NCBI GenBank assembly: GCA_021186555.1
Contig: JAJKFL010000026.1
Coordinates: 7,008,209-7,072,208 of the forward strand
Length of the DNA stretch: 64,000 bases
Source of the DNA: Reticulitermes speratus
Taxonomy: Eukaryota > Arthropoda > Insecta > Blattodea > Rhinotermitidae
Reading direction: 5' to 3'
Under the pieces are notes generated by a model, which was not told the origin of the DNA, made no database searches, and worked only from the letters and a program-made list of their open reading frames with translations. Position 1 is the first letter of the stretch, and each line of letters opens with the position of its first letter. Position numbers and translations under genes: made by a program. Shown one piece after another: positions 42,247 to 52,100 of the stretch.

Positions 42247-42345
42247 GCAATGTGTAGTTTGGTGTTTATAAACGTTTCCGAGGAACATACTTTATCCATC
42301 TTCAGGGTAGAAGACACAGTGGTGTCTCCGAAACGTTTAAAGCCA
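42247..42345. mobile_element. Compact inverted pair of hammerhead-like motifs (P4)
   Basis: The minus-strand motif at 42271-42307 (CTGAAGA, GGA/TCC, GAAAC, GTTT) is followed immediately by a plus-strand motif at 42307-42338 (GAAGA, stem GACAC/GTGTC with loop AGTG, CTCCGAAACGTTTAAA). Short outer arms (AACGTTT inverted) flank them. No TSD was found. Confidence 0.5.
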
Positions 42346-43055
42346 ACTGCCACCACACTATCATAACACAGAGGACAACATCAATCTGCACCGCTGTGTA
42401 AACCTAGGATCTCAAAAATTGTTAAATCTAAAATCAAAATTTCACCTATTTTTAATGTTTACAATATCAAGTCGCATTAACGCAGTCCAGGATATTAAAG
42501 AATAATATTTTGAATTGCACCCTAACCACTTATGCTAGTAAGATAATCTGATATTGAACTTACTAATATAACAGCCATGGAAATTGGATTTTAGATTTAT
42601 TCGTTTGTACGAAAAACACAGCGGAAATCACCGAGCGTATATAAGGCTAAAATCTCACACATATATGGCGGCAGAGATTGTGCTACTGATTCTCTTTGGT
42701 TTCCTATAATTTCTGATTCAGTTTTTCACTACGACACAGGAGAGTATAATTTGTCATAACTTGCTATACCTTTCCTACGTAATATGCAATGTTTGTGACA
42801 TTTCACGATTATAATTAAATCTAAGGGGAAATCATAAATTAGAACGTATCACCTGTTTTTAAACATGATTACCAATAATGTCTTTAGAATGTCTTCCTAA
42901 TTAGAAAATAAAATTGAAAATCTGTACCTTAAAATTGGGCCTGTATACTTCGTACGTCATTAATCACAGTGCTATCATCGAAATTCCCGTGTTAACAAAA
43001 CAATCAGTTAACCTTTCAAGAACGAAATGCAATCTGTTTTATCTAAAGCCCCAAT
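42346..43055. other. No feature recognised
   Basis: An 88-codon frame at 42914 ends inside the satellite and has no motif. Confidence 0.35.
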
Positions 43056-44060
43056 CCGTACCGCGCAGTAAACACTTTCCACTTTATAAAGCTAAATTCG
43101 CTGTGTGTTTTGAGATCCACACAAAACATAAAAATACGCTCTGTGGAATGAAAGTAGACCCAGTCCGTACCGTGCAGTAAACACTTTCCACTTTATAAAG
43201 CTCAATTCGCTGTGTGTTTTGAGATCCACACAAATCACAAAAATACGCTCTGTGGAATGAAAGTAGACCCAGTCCGTACCGTGCAGTAAACACTTTCCAC
43301 TTTATAAAGCTCAATTCGCTGTGTGTTTTGAGATCCACACAAAACATAAAAATACGCTCTGTGGAATGAAAGTAGACACAGTCCGTACCGTGCAGTAAAC
43401 ACTTTCCACTTTATAAAGCTAATTCGCTGTGTGTTTTGAGATCCACACAAAACACAAAAATACGTTCTGTGGAATGAAAGTAGACCCAGTCCGTACCGTG
43501 CAGTAAACACTTTCCACTTTATAAAGCTAATTCGCTGTGTGTTTTGAGATCCACACAAACACAAAAATACGTCTGTGGAATGAAAGTAGACCCAGTCCGT
43601 ACCGTGCAGTAAACACTTTCCACTTTATAAAGCTCAATTCGCTGTGTGTTTTGAGATCCACACAAACAAAAAATACGCTCTGTGGAATGAAAGTAGAACA
43701 GTGAACGTAACCTGCGGTACACAAGTAACCACTATTATAAAAGATTTAAGTTTCATGGATGAGCTTATACGCATTAGAGCATTTACCTCACAATAAAACA
43801 AATTAATCTTATGTCGTGGAATGAAAAGTAGACCATCCGGTACTGAGTTAAATTTCCACTTTTAAAGCCAATTCGCTGTGTGTTTTGAGATCCACACAAA
43901 TCACAAAAATACGCTCTGTGGAATGAAAGTAGAATTCGTGAACGTTAAACCTGGCGGTACACAAAGTAACCACTAGGCTTTAAAAGATTTAGCAGGTTTC
44001 ATGAGGATGAGCTTATACGCATTAGAGCATTTTGACCTGTTCCACTGTAATTGAAAACAA
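43056..44060 (+). repeat. Family S second satellite, 109-bp unit, plus partial copies
   Basis: Six head-to-tail copies of a 106-109 bp unit (starts at 43056, 43165, 43274, 43383, 43491 and 43597) contain CCGTACCGTGCAGTAAACAC, TTTCCACTTTATAAAGCT, TGTGTTTTGAGATCCACACA and ACGCTCTGTGGAATGAAAGT. The unit shares the GATCCACACA and GCAGTAAACAC blocks with the 114-bp satellite but differs elsewhere. After the array come two copies of the non-repeated S 3' part (GTGAACGTAACCTGCGGTAC; GTGAACGTTAAACCTGGCGG), the first with indels. Minus-strand frames here are repeat-derived. Confidence 0.93.
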
Positions 44061-44281
44061 ATTAATCCTTTAATGGTCAGTGGCAATAAAATAGGCCATC
44101 TGGAATGAGTTACATATTGTCCACACAGTTTAAAGCCATAGTTCCGTAACATTATCAACTTAATAAACTTCATGATTTTAGTGTACTGTTTATTGCATTA
44201 AGTAAGAAATAAACTTTAAAATTATGTTTCGGATCTTTTTTTTATTTTAAAACTGTTTATTTAATCTTTTAGACAGCTAAA

Positions 44282-44561
44282 TAGAAGACCAAGCCGATCC
44301 CAGTGGCCGCGCGGTCAAAGGCGTGGGTCTGTAGCCGCTCGTTACTGGGATTGTGGGTTCGAATCCCCCCGGGGGCATGGATGTCTGTCTAGTGAGTGTT
44401 GTGTGTTGTCAGGTAGAGGTCTCTGCGACGGGCTGATCCCTCGTCCAGAGGAGTCCTACCGAGTGTGGTGTGTCTAAAGTGTGTGATCGTGAAGCATCGA
44501 AAAATGAGGCGGCCTAGGCCCCCAAGGGGCTGTCGAGCCATTGAAAAAAAAAAGTAGAAGA
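44282..44561 (+). repeat. SINE-D copy 8
   Basis: SINE-D (44293-44553) with intact head GCCGATCCCAGTGGCCGCGC, B box GGGTTCGAATCCC, and both 3' hairpins of the CCCCCAAGGGGC type, A-tail. A weak 7-bp TSD TAGAAGA is at 44282-44288 and 44555-44561. Confidence 0.9.
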
Positions 44562-45299
44562 ACTGTCACACATTTAGCTGGGTACTAATTGTAATTTATT
44601 AACCACGTCGTTTAATTCTGTAATTAAACGAACTCAGTAGTAATAACAGGAATTTATACTTTTATCTAAAAATAAACAGAACCGTGCATGCATCGTGTGG
44701 TGCGATTTAACAGGACATAGTTTCGGCGTCTAACAATTAACTGTAATACAGAATAGTGTAGACTGCTACATTGTGGGCATATTAACGTAAAGTTTCACCG
44801 TGACGGAGACAAACCACAAAATGCCTTTGTTCAGCAGAGCAAAACATGAAATACATTGTTTTGCGTACGAATTTCGGAATTCTTCATAAATCCAGTGATC
44901 AACCCAGAATATTAACGACATTGTTGTGTCTCTAATTCCACAGTTTGAAAATGCAATGTATTTCATGTGTAAATTGTTTCCCTTATTTGTTGTTAATTAT
45001 TAAGTTCTAATACTGAAATTTGGTTATGTGAGCCTTTCCTGTTATTTGACATTCTGTCTGCAGAATGTCACGATTATAAACGATCTCTTTACTGTTCAGC
45101 TTGGAAGACAAATTTCCACATCATGAACTAACACAAACTATCCTAACATAACTTACAAGTTCTCCTGTTCATATGACGTCATCTCATGTCCGTTTTCATA
45201 ATGACGCAAATGTAAAGACAAAATGATTAACTTCTCCTTGTACTTAATTAAGTGCCACGACATGAAGGCATATTGGGAAGTGGATTTATGTCTCCACGC
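44562..45299. other. Mostly unrecognised; small inverted repeat
   Basis: ACATGAAATACATTG (44846) is inverted as CAATGTATTTCATGT (44953), about 105 bases apart. This could be the ends of a very small foldback, but no TSD is seen. Confidence 0.35.
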
Positions 45300-45375
45300 T
45301 TTGTTAACCACGGTACTGGATTTGGATGAGTGGTCAGCGTCATGCCTTGTGTGCTTTATGTAAACTATTATTACG
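45300..45375 (-). repeat. SINE-B' fragment
   Basis: CACGGTACTGGATTTGGATG, AGTGGTCAGCGTCATGCC correspond to the reversed core of SINE-B'. Short and diverged. Confidence 0.45.
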
Positions 45376-45850
45376 TTGCAAACATGCAATGAAACACGTT
45401 GATGCATACAGGACACTCAGTGCCGAACATTACTAGTTCGTATATAAACACAAACGACACTGCTGCGGCCGAGTACTACTTAAAATGTACAGCAGCATTA
45501 CTTACAATTGCCATAATGAAGTTATAAGAGTGGAAATGTGCTCTTTGTGAATTTGTGCTCCTCGGTGCTTGAAATGTATAGTAACAGATGTAATTCTCAT
45601 GGTATTTAAAAAAGTAATATTCTTTAATGGTATATTAGTCTGTATTCCTCGCTGTAACTCTTACCGCGTGGTGTCTCCCCTAGAAAAACTCCCCCCCCCC
45701 CCCCCAGAGATCCGAATGGGGGAGTAGTTTACCTCCGGATTGTTTTGTCTCCAGGTATGCATCTCGCATTTGTCTCTGTTTCTGGAAGAGACTATCCAGG
45801 AAAAGTAATAATGTGGTAGTTTTTCCATTAGTACACCAACTGAAATCAAA
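45376..45850. other. No feature recognised; C-run at 45692
   Basis: A run of about 16 C bases. A 75-codon minus-strand frame has no motif. Confidence 0.35.
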
Positions 45851-46079
45851 ATACAGACCAGTGGCGTAGATAGGGGCCCGGCAGGCATCGCGGGTCAGGG
45901 GGACCCTAAACTAATACTTGTTATGGGTTTTTTAGGACTGAATTTAGTTCTTCAGACAAGAAGCTGCATTCTGGATCCCCATTATGAGAGCTGGGAGTAA
46001 GTTCTTTAATAATCGCATGGGGGCCCTGATTATTGAGCCGCGGGGGGCCCCACTGTTTATCTACGCCAGTGATATTGAC
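45851..46079. mobile_element. hAT-like MITE, 213 bp, 8-bp TSD
   Basis: Element 45859-46071 begins CAGTGGCGTAGATAGGGGCC and ends with GGGGCCCCACTGTTTATCTA then CGCCAGTG; the ends are inverted repeats with a short insert (ACTGTT). Flanking 8-mers ATACAGAC (45851-45858) and ATATTGAC (46072-46079) match at 6 of 8 positions. CAGTGG-type ends and 8-bp TSDs are the hAT hallmark. Nothing is encoded. Confidence 0.8.
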
Positions 46080-46223
46080 TGAGGTTTGTATCAAACAACC
46101 CAGGTAATCCTCTTCAACCCTTAAAATTACATGCTTTAAACATTACAAAAATTCTCAAAACATAATCCTAACATCACATTTCTTCCCCATATTGAAACCT
46201 CGCACTCTATAAAATATCCCATG

Positions 46224-46539
46224 TTTAACGCATTAATTAATTAATTAATTCATTCATTCATTCATTCATTCCGCAGTCTGTCTTACGACAGGCCCGTAAC
46301 CTCTTCCAAAGCGAGTTCTCCACAGGGTGCGATCTAGTGCTTCCTCTTTCAATTTCCGGCATCTTCTCTTTTCCTTAAGGTCATCCAGTAGCTGTTTACG
46401 CCTTATTCATCGTCTTCCCGTCATTTATATCCTTCCCTCTAACTTTCCTTCAATAACATGTTTCAGAAGGCAGTTTCTACGCAAGATGTGACCAATCCAG
46501 TTAGCCTTTCTTCTTTTTATTGTACTGTATTTAACGCAT
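46224..46539 (-). pseudogene. LINE-H ORF2 3' end, 10-bp TSD
   Basis: The insert (46234-46529, minus) lies between perfect repeats TTTAACGCAT (46224-46233 and 46530-46539). It encodes TIKRRKANWIGHILRRNCLL then KHVIEGKLEG before a frameshift, and further on the FGRGYGPVVRQT end. The tail is a compound (GAAT)n(TTAA)n. Only about 296 bp remain from a much longer element. Confidence 0.9.
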
Positions 46540-46595
46540 GCAGCATAAAAGATGCAAGGACAGCAGTATTTCCCAATGCTGTATATGAAATATTT

Positions 46596-46633
46596 CCCTG
46601 ATGATGGCAAAGTACAGGTCAAAACATGTAGGA
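46596..46633 (+). other. Hammerhead-like motif HH-12
   Basis: CC-CTGATGA, T, GGCAAAGTACAGGTC region, AAAAC for GAAAC, stem III ACATGT, A, GG. Core box 1 and stem III are intact; G12 and stem II are mutated. Confidence 0.42.
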
Positions 46634-46697
46634 AATAACATTGTAGACAAATACAGGATGGTCTAATACAATCCTCTAGTGTACAGAGATGATATTT

Positions 46698-46986
46698 TGT
46701 TAATTTTTGTTTTTTTTATGGCTCGACAGCCCTATATGGGCCTGGGCCTCCTCGTTTCGTCGAGGTTTCATGGTCACACACATTTGAGACACACCACAGT
46801 CGGTAGGACTCCTCTGGACGAGGGACCAGCTCGTCGCAGAGACCTCTACCTGACAACACACAACACTCACAACAGACAGACATCCATGCCCCCGGTGGGA
46901 TTCGAACCCACGATCCTAGTAAGCGAGCGGCCGAAGACCCACGCCTTAGCCCGCACGGCCACTGGGATCGGCTGTTAATTATTGTT
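46698..46986 (-). repeat. SINE-D copy 9, CATATAG subfamily, TSD
   Basis: SINE-D (46712-46972) on the minus strand, head GCCGATCCCAGTGGCCGTGC, B box GGGTTCGAATCCC, 3' end with CCTCGACGAAACGAGG and GCCCATATAGGGC as in copy 3. Flanking TGTTAATTTTTGTT (46698-46711) and TGTTAATTATTGTT (46973-46986) match at 13 of 14. The 99-codon frame is repeat-derived. Confidence 0.93.
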
Positions 46987-47473
46987 GGTCACAATAAGTT
47001 GAGTTAAGAGCAATGGCGTAAGAGGCGAACAGGTGAAGAGGTAATGGTACATAATGAAGGACTTCACCGAATATTATTAGATTGATCAAATCACGGATGC
47101 TGAGACGGGGGTGGGGGGCATTAACCAGGCGGCCGGAGTGACAAATATAACTTTGCCATTATGCATTCACTTTATGCACTTCGTACAAATGGTGCATGGG
47201 AATGAAGTGTTCATTGTGTTCAGATGATGCCATAGGAAGTAAGTGGGCACACACTAATGGAACTTGTCTCTCCGTACGTCCATTTATCTCCCAGTCTATT
47301 GAACAAAATTATACAGGGAGGTTGAATAATATATATATATATATATATATATGGATAGGCTGTGCCACAAACCACCAGAGATAACAAAGAGGGAACAAGC
47401 AAAGCACTGCTACAGTTACCGGTACAGAACTCTTACATTCAGCTTTGATTTTTATACGTTAATTAGGAATTAT
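46987..47473. other. No feature recognised; (TA)n at 47328
   Basis: About 25 bases of TA repeat. Opposing short frames across it carry no motif. Confidence 0.35.
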
Positions 47474-47794
47474 CTACAGAAAATACCTGTGGGCCGGATA
47501 CAGTAGTCGGTATAGCGACTCGCTACGAGTTGGACGGTCCGGGGATCGAATTCCAGTGGGGGCGAGAATTTTCAGCAACCGTCCAGACCTGCCCTGGGGC
47601 CTACCCAGCCTCCTGTACAATGGGTATCGGGTCATTCCATGGGGTAAAGCTGCCGGGACGTGGCGTTGATCACCCACTTCCATCTAGCGCCGAGGCTAAA
47701 GAAAAAGTAGATCTATACCTCTATTCCCCCTCTGGGCCTTCATGACCTGTTCTAGGGTGAACTTTACCTTTACCTTTACCTACAGAAAATTCCT
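47474..47794 (+). repeat. SINE-B copy, full length, TSD and TTTACC tail
   Basis: SINE-B (47489-47779): GTGGGCCGGATACAGTAGTC head, B box GGGGATCGAATTCC, core GGGGTAAAGCTGCCGGGACG, 3' end GGGTGAACTTTACC followed by two more TTTACC units. TSD CTACAGAAAATACCT (47474-47488) and CTACAGAAAATTCCT (47780-47794), one mismatch. Confidence 0.93.
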
Positions 47795-48640
47795 AAATAG
47801 ACTTAAGATCTTCCGAAAGAGCTGATACCATTATTGTAATATAACATTTAACCTTTAGCTTATTCTTAGCAAATTCTCACAATTAAGAATCTGGACGAAC
47901 ACATCTGGACTACTGATACATCCGAATGAACAGAAATCCACGCATTGATCCTGCCCACAAAATGATCTAAATACCGCGCTCAAAGACAAACATTCACGTT
48001 GAAGCTGAGAACAAATTGAGTGCAGGATTTCAGATGCTGATATTTCTACTTCCTCTTAAGAATGCTACAAAACAGAACTTTGTCTACCATTTTGTCTTCT
48101 TATTTTCTTAATTCGTTAATTAATTTAATGTATTCAGCAGTTTCGACTTTCTCTTTCTAGCTTCCCCATGCTTTCTTCTTTATCTTCTTCATGCACCTTT
48201 GCAGTTCCACATCATCACCTCAAACGTGCCTTCATTATTTCTATCTACACGAAATTTCTATTAATCTCTACATAAAGTTCTGTCTTCAGTGTTTATTACT
48301 GTTCGTAACTTCCTTACGAATTTCGCGACTTCCTTTCTCTCTGTCGTTCTCTAAATCTGCAGCTATGAAACTTAATATTCCTATGAGAAATCACAGTGAG
48401 GGTAGTTTAAAACAGACAGCTTAGCAGTATAATTATCGGAACAAGAATTAGCAGCACGAAGAAGAACAACACGTAACGAAATGCTACATAATTTGTATTA
48501 TTCACCTAACGCATTCAGCGATCTAACGGCGGAAAAAGAATTCATACAAATCTTGAGTGGAAACTTCGAAGAGAACACAGCACTTATAAGAAGCGAGTTT
48601 AAGACAGTATTAAATACGATCTAATGGACTTTTGTGTGGT
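47795..48640. other. No feature recognised
   Basis: A 77-codon frame at 48191 has no family motif. Confidence 0.35.
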
Positions 48641-48908
48641 GAAGGGTCCCGCAGCAGATGCTACGGACGCACCGCAGCCTTGAGGCTTATTGTGCAACCC
48701 TGTGAGGAATATAATGAGGTTTTTTGTTTTTCCGTGCAATGGAGCACCGGTGGAATGAAAATGGCAGGGGAAAACCGAAGTACTCGGGGGAAAAACCTGT
48801 CCCAGTGCCACTTTGTCCACCAAAAATCCCAGGTGGACTGACTCGGGATCGAACGTGGGCCTCCGCCGTAAAAGGCCGGCGATTAACCGCCTTAGCTATG
48901 GCACGGCC
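48641..48908 (-). repeat. SINE-E copy 4
   Basis: Minus strand: GCCGTGCCATAGCTAAGGCG head, GGCCCACGTTCGATCCCGAG B box, the GTGGACAAAGTGGCACTGGG body, CCCCTGCCATTTTCATTCCA, and the 3' end AGCCTCAAGGCTGCGGTGCG, TCCGTAGCATCTGCTGCGGG. Nearly full length. Four open frames of 69-102 codons here are shadows of the repeat. Confidence 0.88.
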
Positions 48909-49139
48909 ATCACATATAATCGACTTGCTCATATTACAGTCCAATAGAGGGATTCTATGCGAAATATGATAAGCATTAACATATCCTACACGCAATTCCT
49001 GTACTCACTATCAAACACTTAAAGGGCACCTTGAACCAGACACTGTCAACTTATTAAAGTAACCGAAATAAATACGTATGAGTGTATATAGCAAAGTGTT
49101 GGTGCAGTAAAAGATAAGTGGAAGGTTGTCCCTGTGCAC

Positions 49140-49320
49140 GCCTTGAAGACATGTGTGCAGCGGAGTATAACTCCACTCATTCTTAACCTTGGTATGAGAT
49201 GATATGAGTCATCATTTTCGTTCCCCGGCCCTTTTCCCGGGAAAAGAATTCCCGGTACTTATCCACTGAACAGGAGGTTATGTGGGCCCCAGAGCCAGTA
49301 CAGAGGTTTTGAAGAAAACA
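49140..49320 (-). repeat. SINE-B' copy, decayed
   Basis: Plus strand: CACGCCTTGAAGACATGTGT, CGGAGTATAACTCCACTCAT, TCTTAACCTTGGTA, then CCCCGGCCCTTTTCCCGGGA and CAGGAGGTTATGTGGGCCCC: the reversed 3' end, core and body of SINE-B'. Confidence 0.65.
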
Positions 49321-49432
49321 GAAACTTATTGCTGCTGTTGGGAACGGTGTATATAAGAGAAATATTTGGTACAGCTTAACGAGACTTTCAGAATTGCAAA
49401 GAAGACTTAAAAACGTAAATATGTTTTAACGG

Positions 49433-49545
49433 ACGGAGTGAATGTATCACAGGACGGAGTGAATGTATCACAGGACGGAGTGAATGTATCACAGGACGGA
49501 GTGAATGTATCACAGGACGGAGTGAATGTATTACAGGACGGAGAC
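49433..49545. repeat. 21-bp minisatellite (GGACGGAGTGAATGTATCACA)
   Basis: Five and a half copies of a 21-bp unit, nearly identical. Being 7 codons long it leaves an 87-codon frame open (MNVSQDGV repeated), which is not otherwise supported. Confidence 0.92.
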
Positions 49546-49603
49546 CACGTCCGTAACACACAGCGAAGTAATGACAGCACCGCGTTCGGCGTTACTAACG
49601 GTA

Positions 49604-50212
49604 GTGTAGATCAGTGGTATTCTACCTGGGGTACGCGAAGACATCTTAGAGGGTACGTAAAATTAAAAAACAAATATTATTTCATGATTAAAACTGAATA
49701 ATCAGGGCCAGATTTAGGGTTAGTCACAAGAGACCCGGTCGCAAGGACATGAGATTTGGGAGCGCCATTTTTTTCTCTCTCTCTCCTTTATGCGATTCCT
49801 ATCTGGGCGGCTACTTTCATTTCATCCCACATAGTGCGTTGGAACGTGACTAAACACTATTGGCCGGGATTAACGTTTTCCCTAATACTGTTTTTCACTT
49901 ATTTTAACCATGCAATGAACCTACTTCACAATACTGTTGTGGCAACAAACAAACAGACGCACTGCTTCATATTACCTTGTTCTTTGACAATTGCCGCTGC
50001 CGTCATTTAATAGCTTGATTCTCCTTTTTTTCATTTAAAACTTATTATTTAATACATTATTTTGGATGTAATTTATTTAATTTGTTTTAGATGTAGATTA
50101 TAGACTATGTATAACTTGAATTATGCACCAACAACTTTGGGGGTACAAAGTTGAAGATAAATTATATCTGGGGGTAGGCGAACAAAAGAGGTTGAATACC
50201 ACTGGCGTAGAT
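49604..50212. mobile_element. hAT-like non-autonomous element, 593 bp, 8-bp TSD
   Basis: Element 49612-50204. Left end CAGTGGTATTCTACCTGGGG, right end inverse of CAGTGGTATTCAACCTCTTT, inner GGGGGTA inverted too. TSD GTGTAGAT (49604-49611) and GCGTAGAT (50205-50212), 7 of 8. Internal sequence (GGGCCAGATTTAGGG, GACCCGGTCGCAAGGAC) encodes no transposase; the 84-codon frame at 49756 has no motif. Confidence 0.8.
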
Positions 50213-50429
50213 AACCGGTTGGGACCCCCGGCCGCGATCCGATGAAGGGGTTCCGCTATAATTATTAGCGAAGTTACCCCCAGATCCCACAGCATGGATC
50301 CAGAGCACTGATTTGTCAGAATAATGAAATCCACTCCGAAAGACACGACAACAAATTTGTAACGCTCTCTCTGTTTGGGGCCCCCGTAACCACGACGCAG
50401 GGTCTGCTCAGGACTTATCTACGTCACTG
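50202..50429. mobile_element. Second hAT-like element, possibly split
   Basis: Starts GGCGTAGATAACCGGTTGGG and ends ACTTATCTACGTCACTG, resembling the ends of the MITE at 45859. Its left terminus appears interrupted by the element at 49612: bases before 49612 (GTAGTGTAGAT) look like the missing left tip. Confidence 0.5.
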
Positions 50430-50430
50430 G

Positions 50431-51149
50431 TTACCCATAGGGCACAGCGAAAAACGGCAACCCATACTCACTTGACCTTTGAGCAAGTAGGTTCTTCATA
50501 ATGGAAATGCCAATCTGTTGAATGGCATAATTCATACGACCGGGCACCAATGTGACGAATATTTTAATAAATTAAAAATTTTAAGGTCGAATGGGAGGCC
50601 TGGCACATGTACAACAAACTTAAAGCGTCAAAATTACAAAATTTAACCACGTGGCTTCTCCAGAGACTAAACATTGAAGTTTCCTTTAATTAATTTAAAT
50701 TTATTCATTGGACATACCTGGACACAAAATTTTGATTAACATATTTTAGTACAAGCGATCACTTGAGACAATTAGATGTCGACGGGAGGATAATATTAAA
50801 ATTGATGTTAAAGAAACAGGGTAAGAGTATGCATGAATGGATTGATGTGAATCAGGACATGATCCAACAGCAGAATAATGCAGACGTCATAACGACACTC
50901 CGGGTCCCATAAGCCGGTGAATTTTGACTAGCTCCTCAAAAACAATTCTGCCCCTTGCAGTAATAACTCTCTCGGGTGAACTTGCAGTAATAACTCTCTC
51001 AGGTGAACTGTAGAAATTACAGTTTATTACAAAGTTTTGTACAAAGCATTATTGTTAGTTCCACAAATTTACTGCTTTTTTTAAAAAATCTTGTAAAATT
51101 ACATGCAAATGTATACCAAAACAGCTCGCTATTCCATTTTTTTATATCA
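50431..51149. other. No feature recognised
   Basis: A 24-bp direct duplication (TTGCAGTAATAACTCTCTC, 50956 and 50981) and a family-G-like fragment at 50924 (TTTTGACTAGCTCCTCAAAA). No gene seen. Confidence 0.4.
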
Positions 51150-51370
51150 GGCGCTTGGTCGCAAACCTCTCTCTGCATAGATCCGGGTTTGATTCCAGGT
51201 CAGTCCAAGACTTGTAGTGGTGGAAGTGGCACTGAGGCGGATTTTTCTCCCATCACTTCGACTTTTGCCCTGTCAGTGTCATTCCACCAGTGCTCCATAC
51301 TCATATTTCATTCATATACCGCTGACGCTGTATAACCTTAGCAACTGACAGCGTCGTCAAATAAACACTT
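51150..51370 (+). repeat. SINE-E copy 6, decayed
   Basis: GCATAGATCCGGGTTTGATT, CCAGGTCAGTCCAAGACTTG, TAGTGGTGGAAGTGGCACTG, then TTTTGCCCTGTCAGTGTCAT and TCCACCAGTGCTCCATACTC match the E body. A 110-codon frame overlaps and is repeat-derived. Confidence 0.72.
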
Positions 51371-52017
51371 CTCTTTTTTTACCTGAAGTGTTCAGGTTTT
51401 ATGACAAAAATTAATTATTATTATCCATTTTGGAAACAAAACTTTGAGTTTAAACAAATATCTTGAGACAGAGTACTCATTTAACAACAAACGTGTTGCA
51501 AAAAAAATTTTTTTTTGCGGATTTTTCTGCCATACTCTAACGTTAGAATTCACAAAATTCTCTAGCTCATCCATTCAGCCAGCAGTGAGAAATGAAACCG
51601 TTGCACCAAGAATCAATAATGTCTGAGTTGGTGCTCTAATTGGATCGTAAAATGGTATATAGAACCGGAGACATGTGATAAATAACCTCGCCACGCTACA
51701 CTGGCAGCATCTTGCCTAACTATCCACCCCACACGAGATCAATCATACCAAAAAATAAAAAGACTGCTCTCCATTGAGTGCAAATACTTGCCAAAAGCGT
51801 AGCTTATAATTTTTCTTAACCCCAAGTCAATAAGGGTTATTTATTGAAGGTAGAAATGTACGGTTAAATATTAAACTAACATTTAAAATTTCACATCACA
51901 GAGTGACCGATACCACGCTGCAGAGTCATAAATTTATCGATTGTCCTTATTAACTACATTTTTCCCTATAAATTAAAAAAGGTAGGCTTTTGAGATCATC
52001 GTGCTGCCTGTAAATGT
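51371..52017. other. No feature recognised
   Basis: Opposing frames at 51392 and 51444 carry no motif. Confidence 0.35.
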
Positions 52018-52100
52018 GTACCTGTGTCTGCGTTTGTCCCTCAACTTAAACTTCCGAACCACGTGACTGATTTTCACGAAAATTGATGTAAATATTGTGA
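52018..52100 (+). repeat. Family X fragment
   Basis: GTGTCTGCGTTTGTCCCTCA, then CCACGTGACTGATTTTCACG and AAAATTGATGTAAATATTGT follow the X block order (CTGTCCGT, about 30 bases, GGATTTTCATGAAATTTGAT). Diverged. Confidence 0.4.

Noticed and set aside
42072-42257. Small membrane protein
   Set aside because: A 61-codon frame with no motif, ending inside the hammerhead-like element P4.
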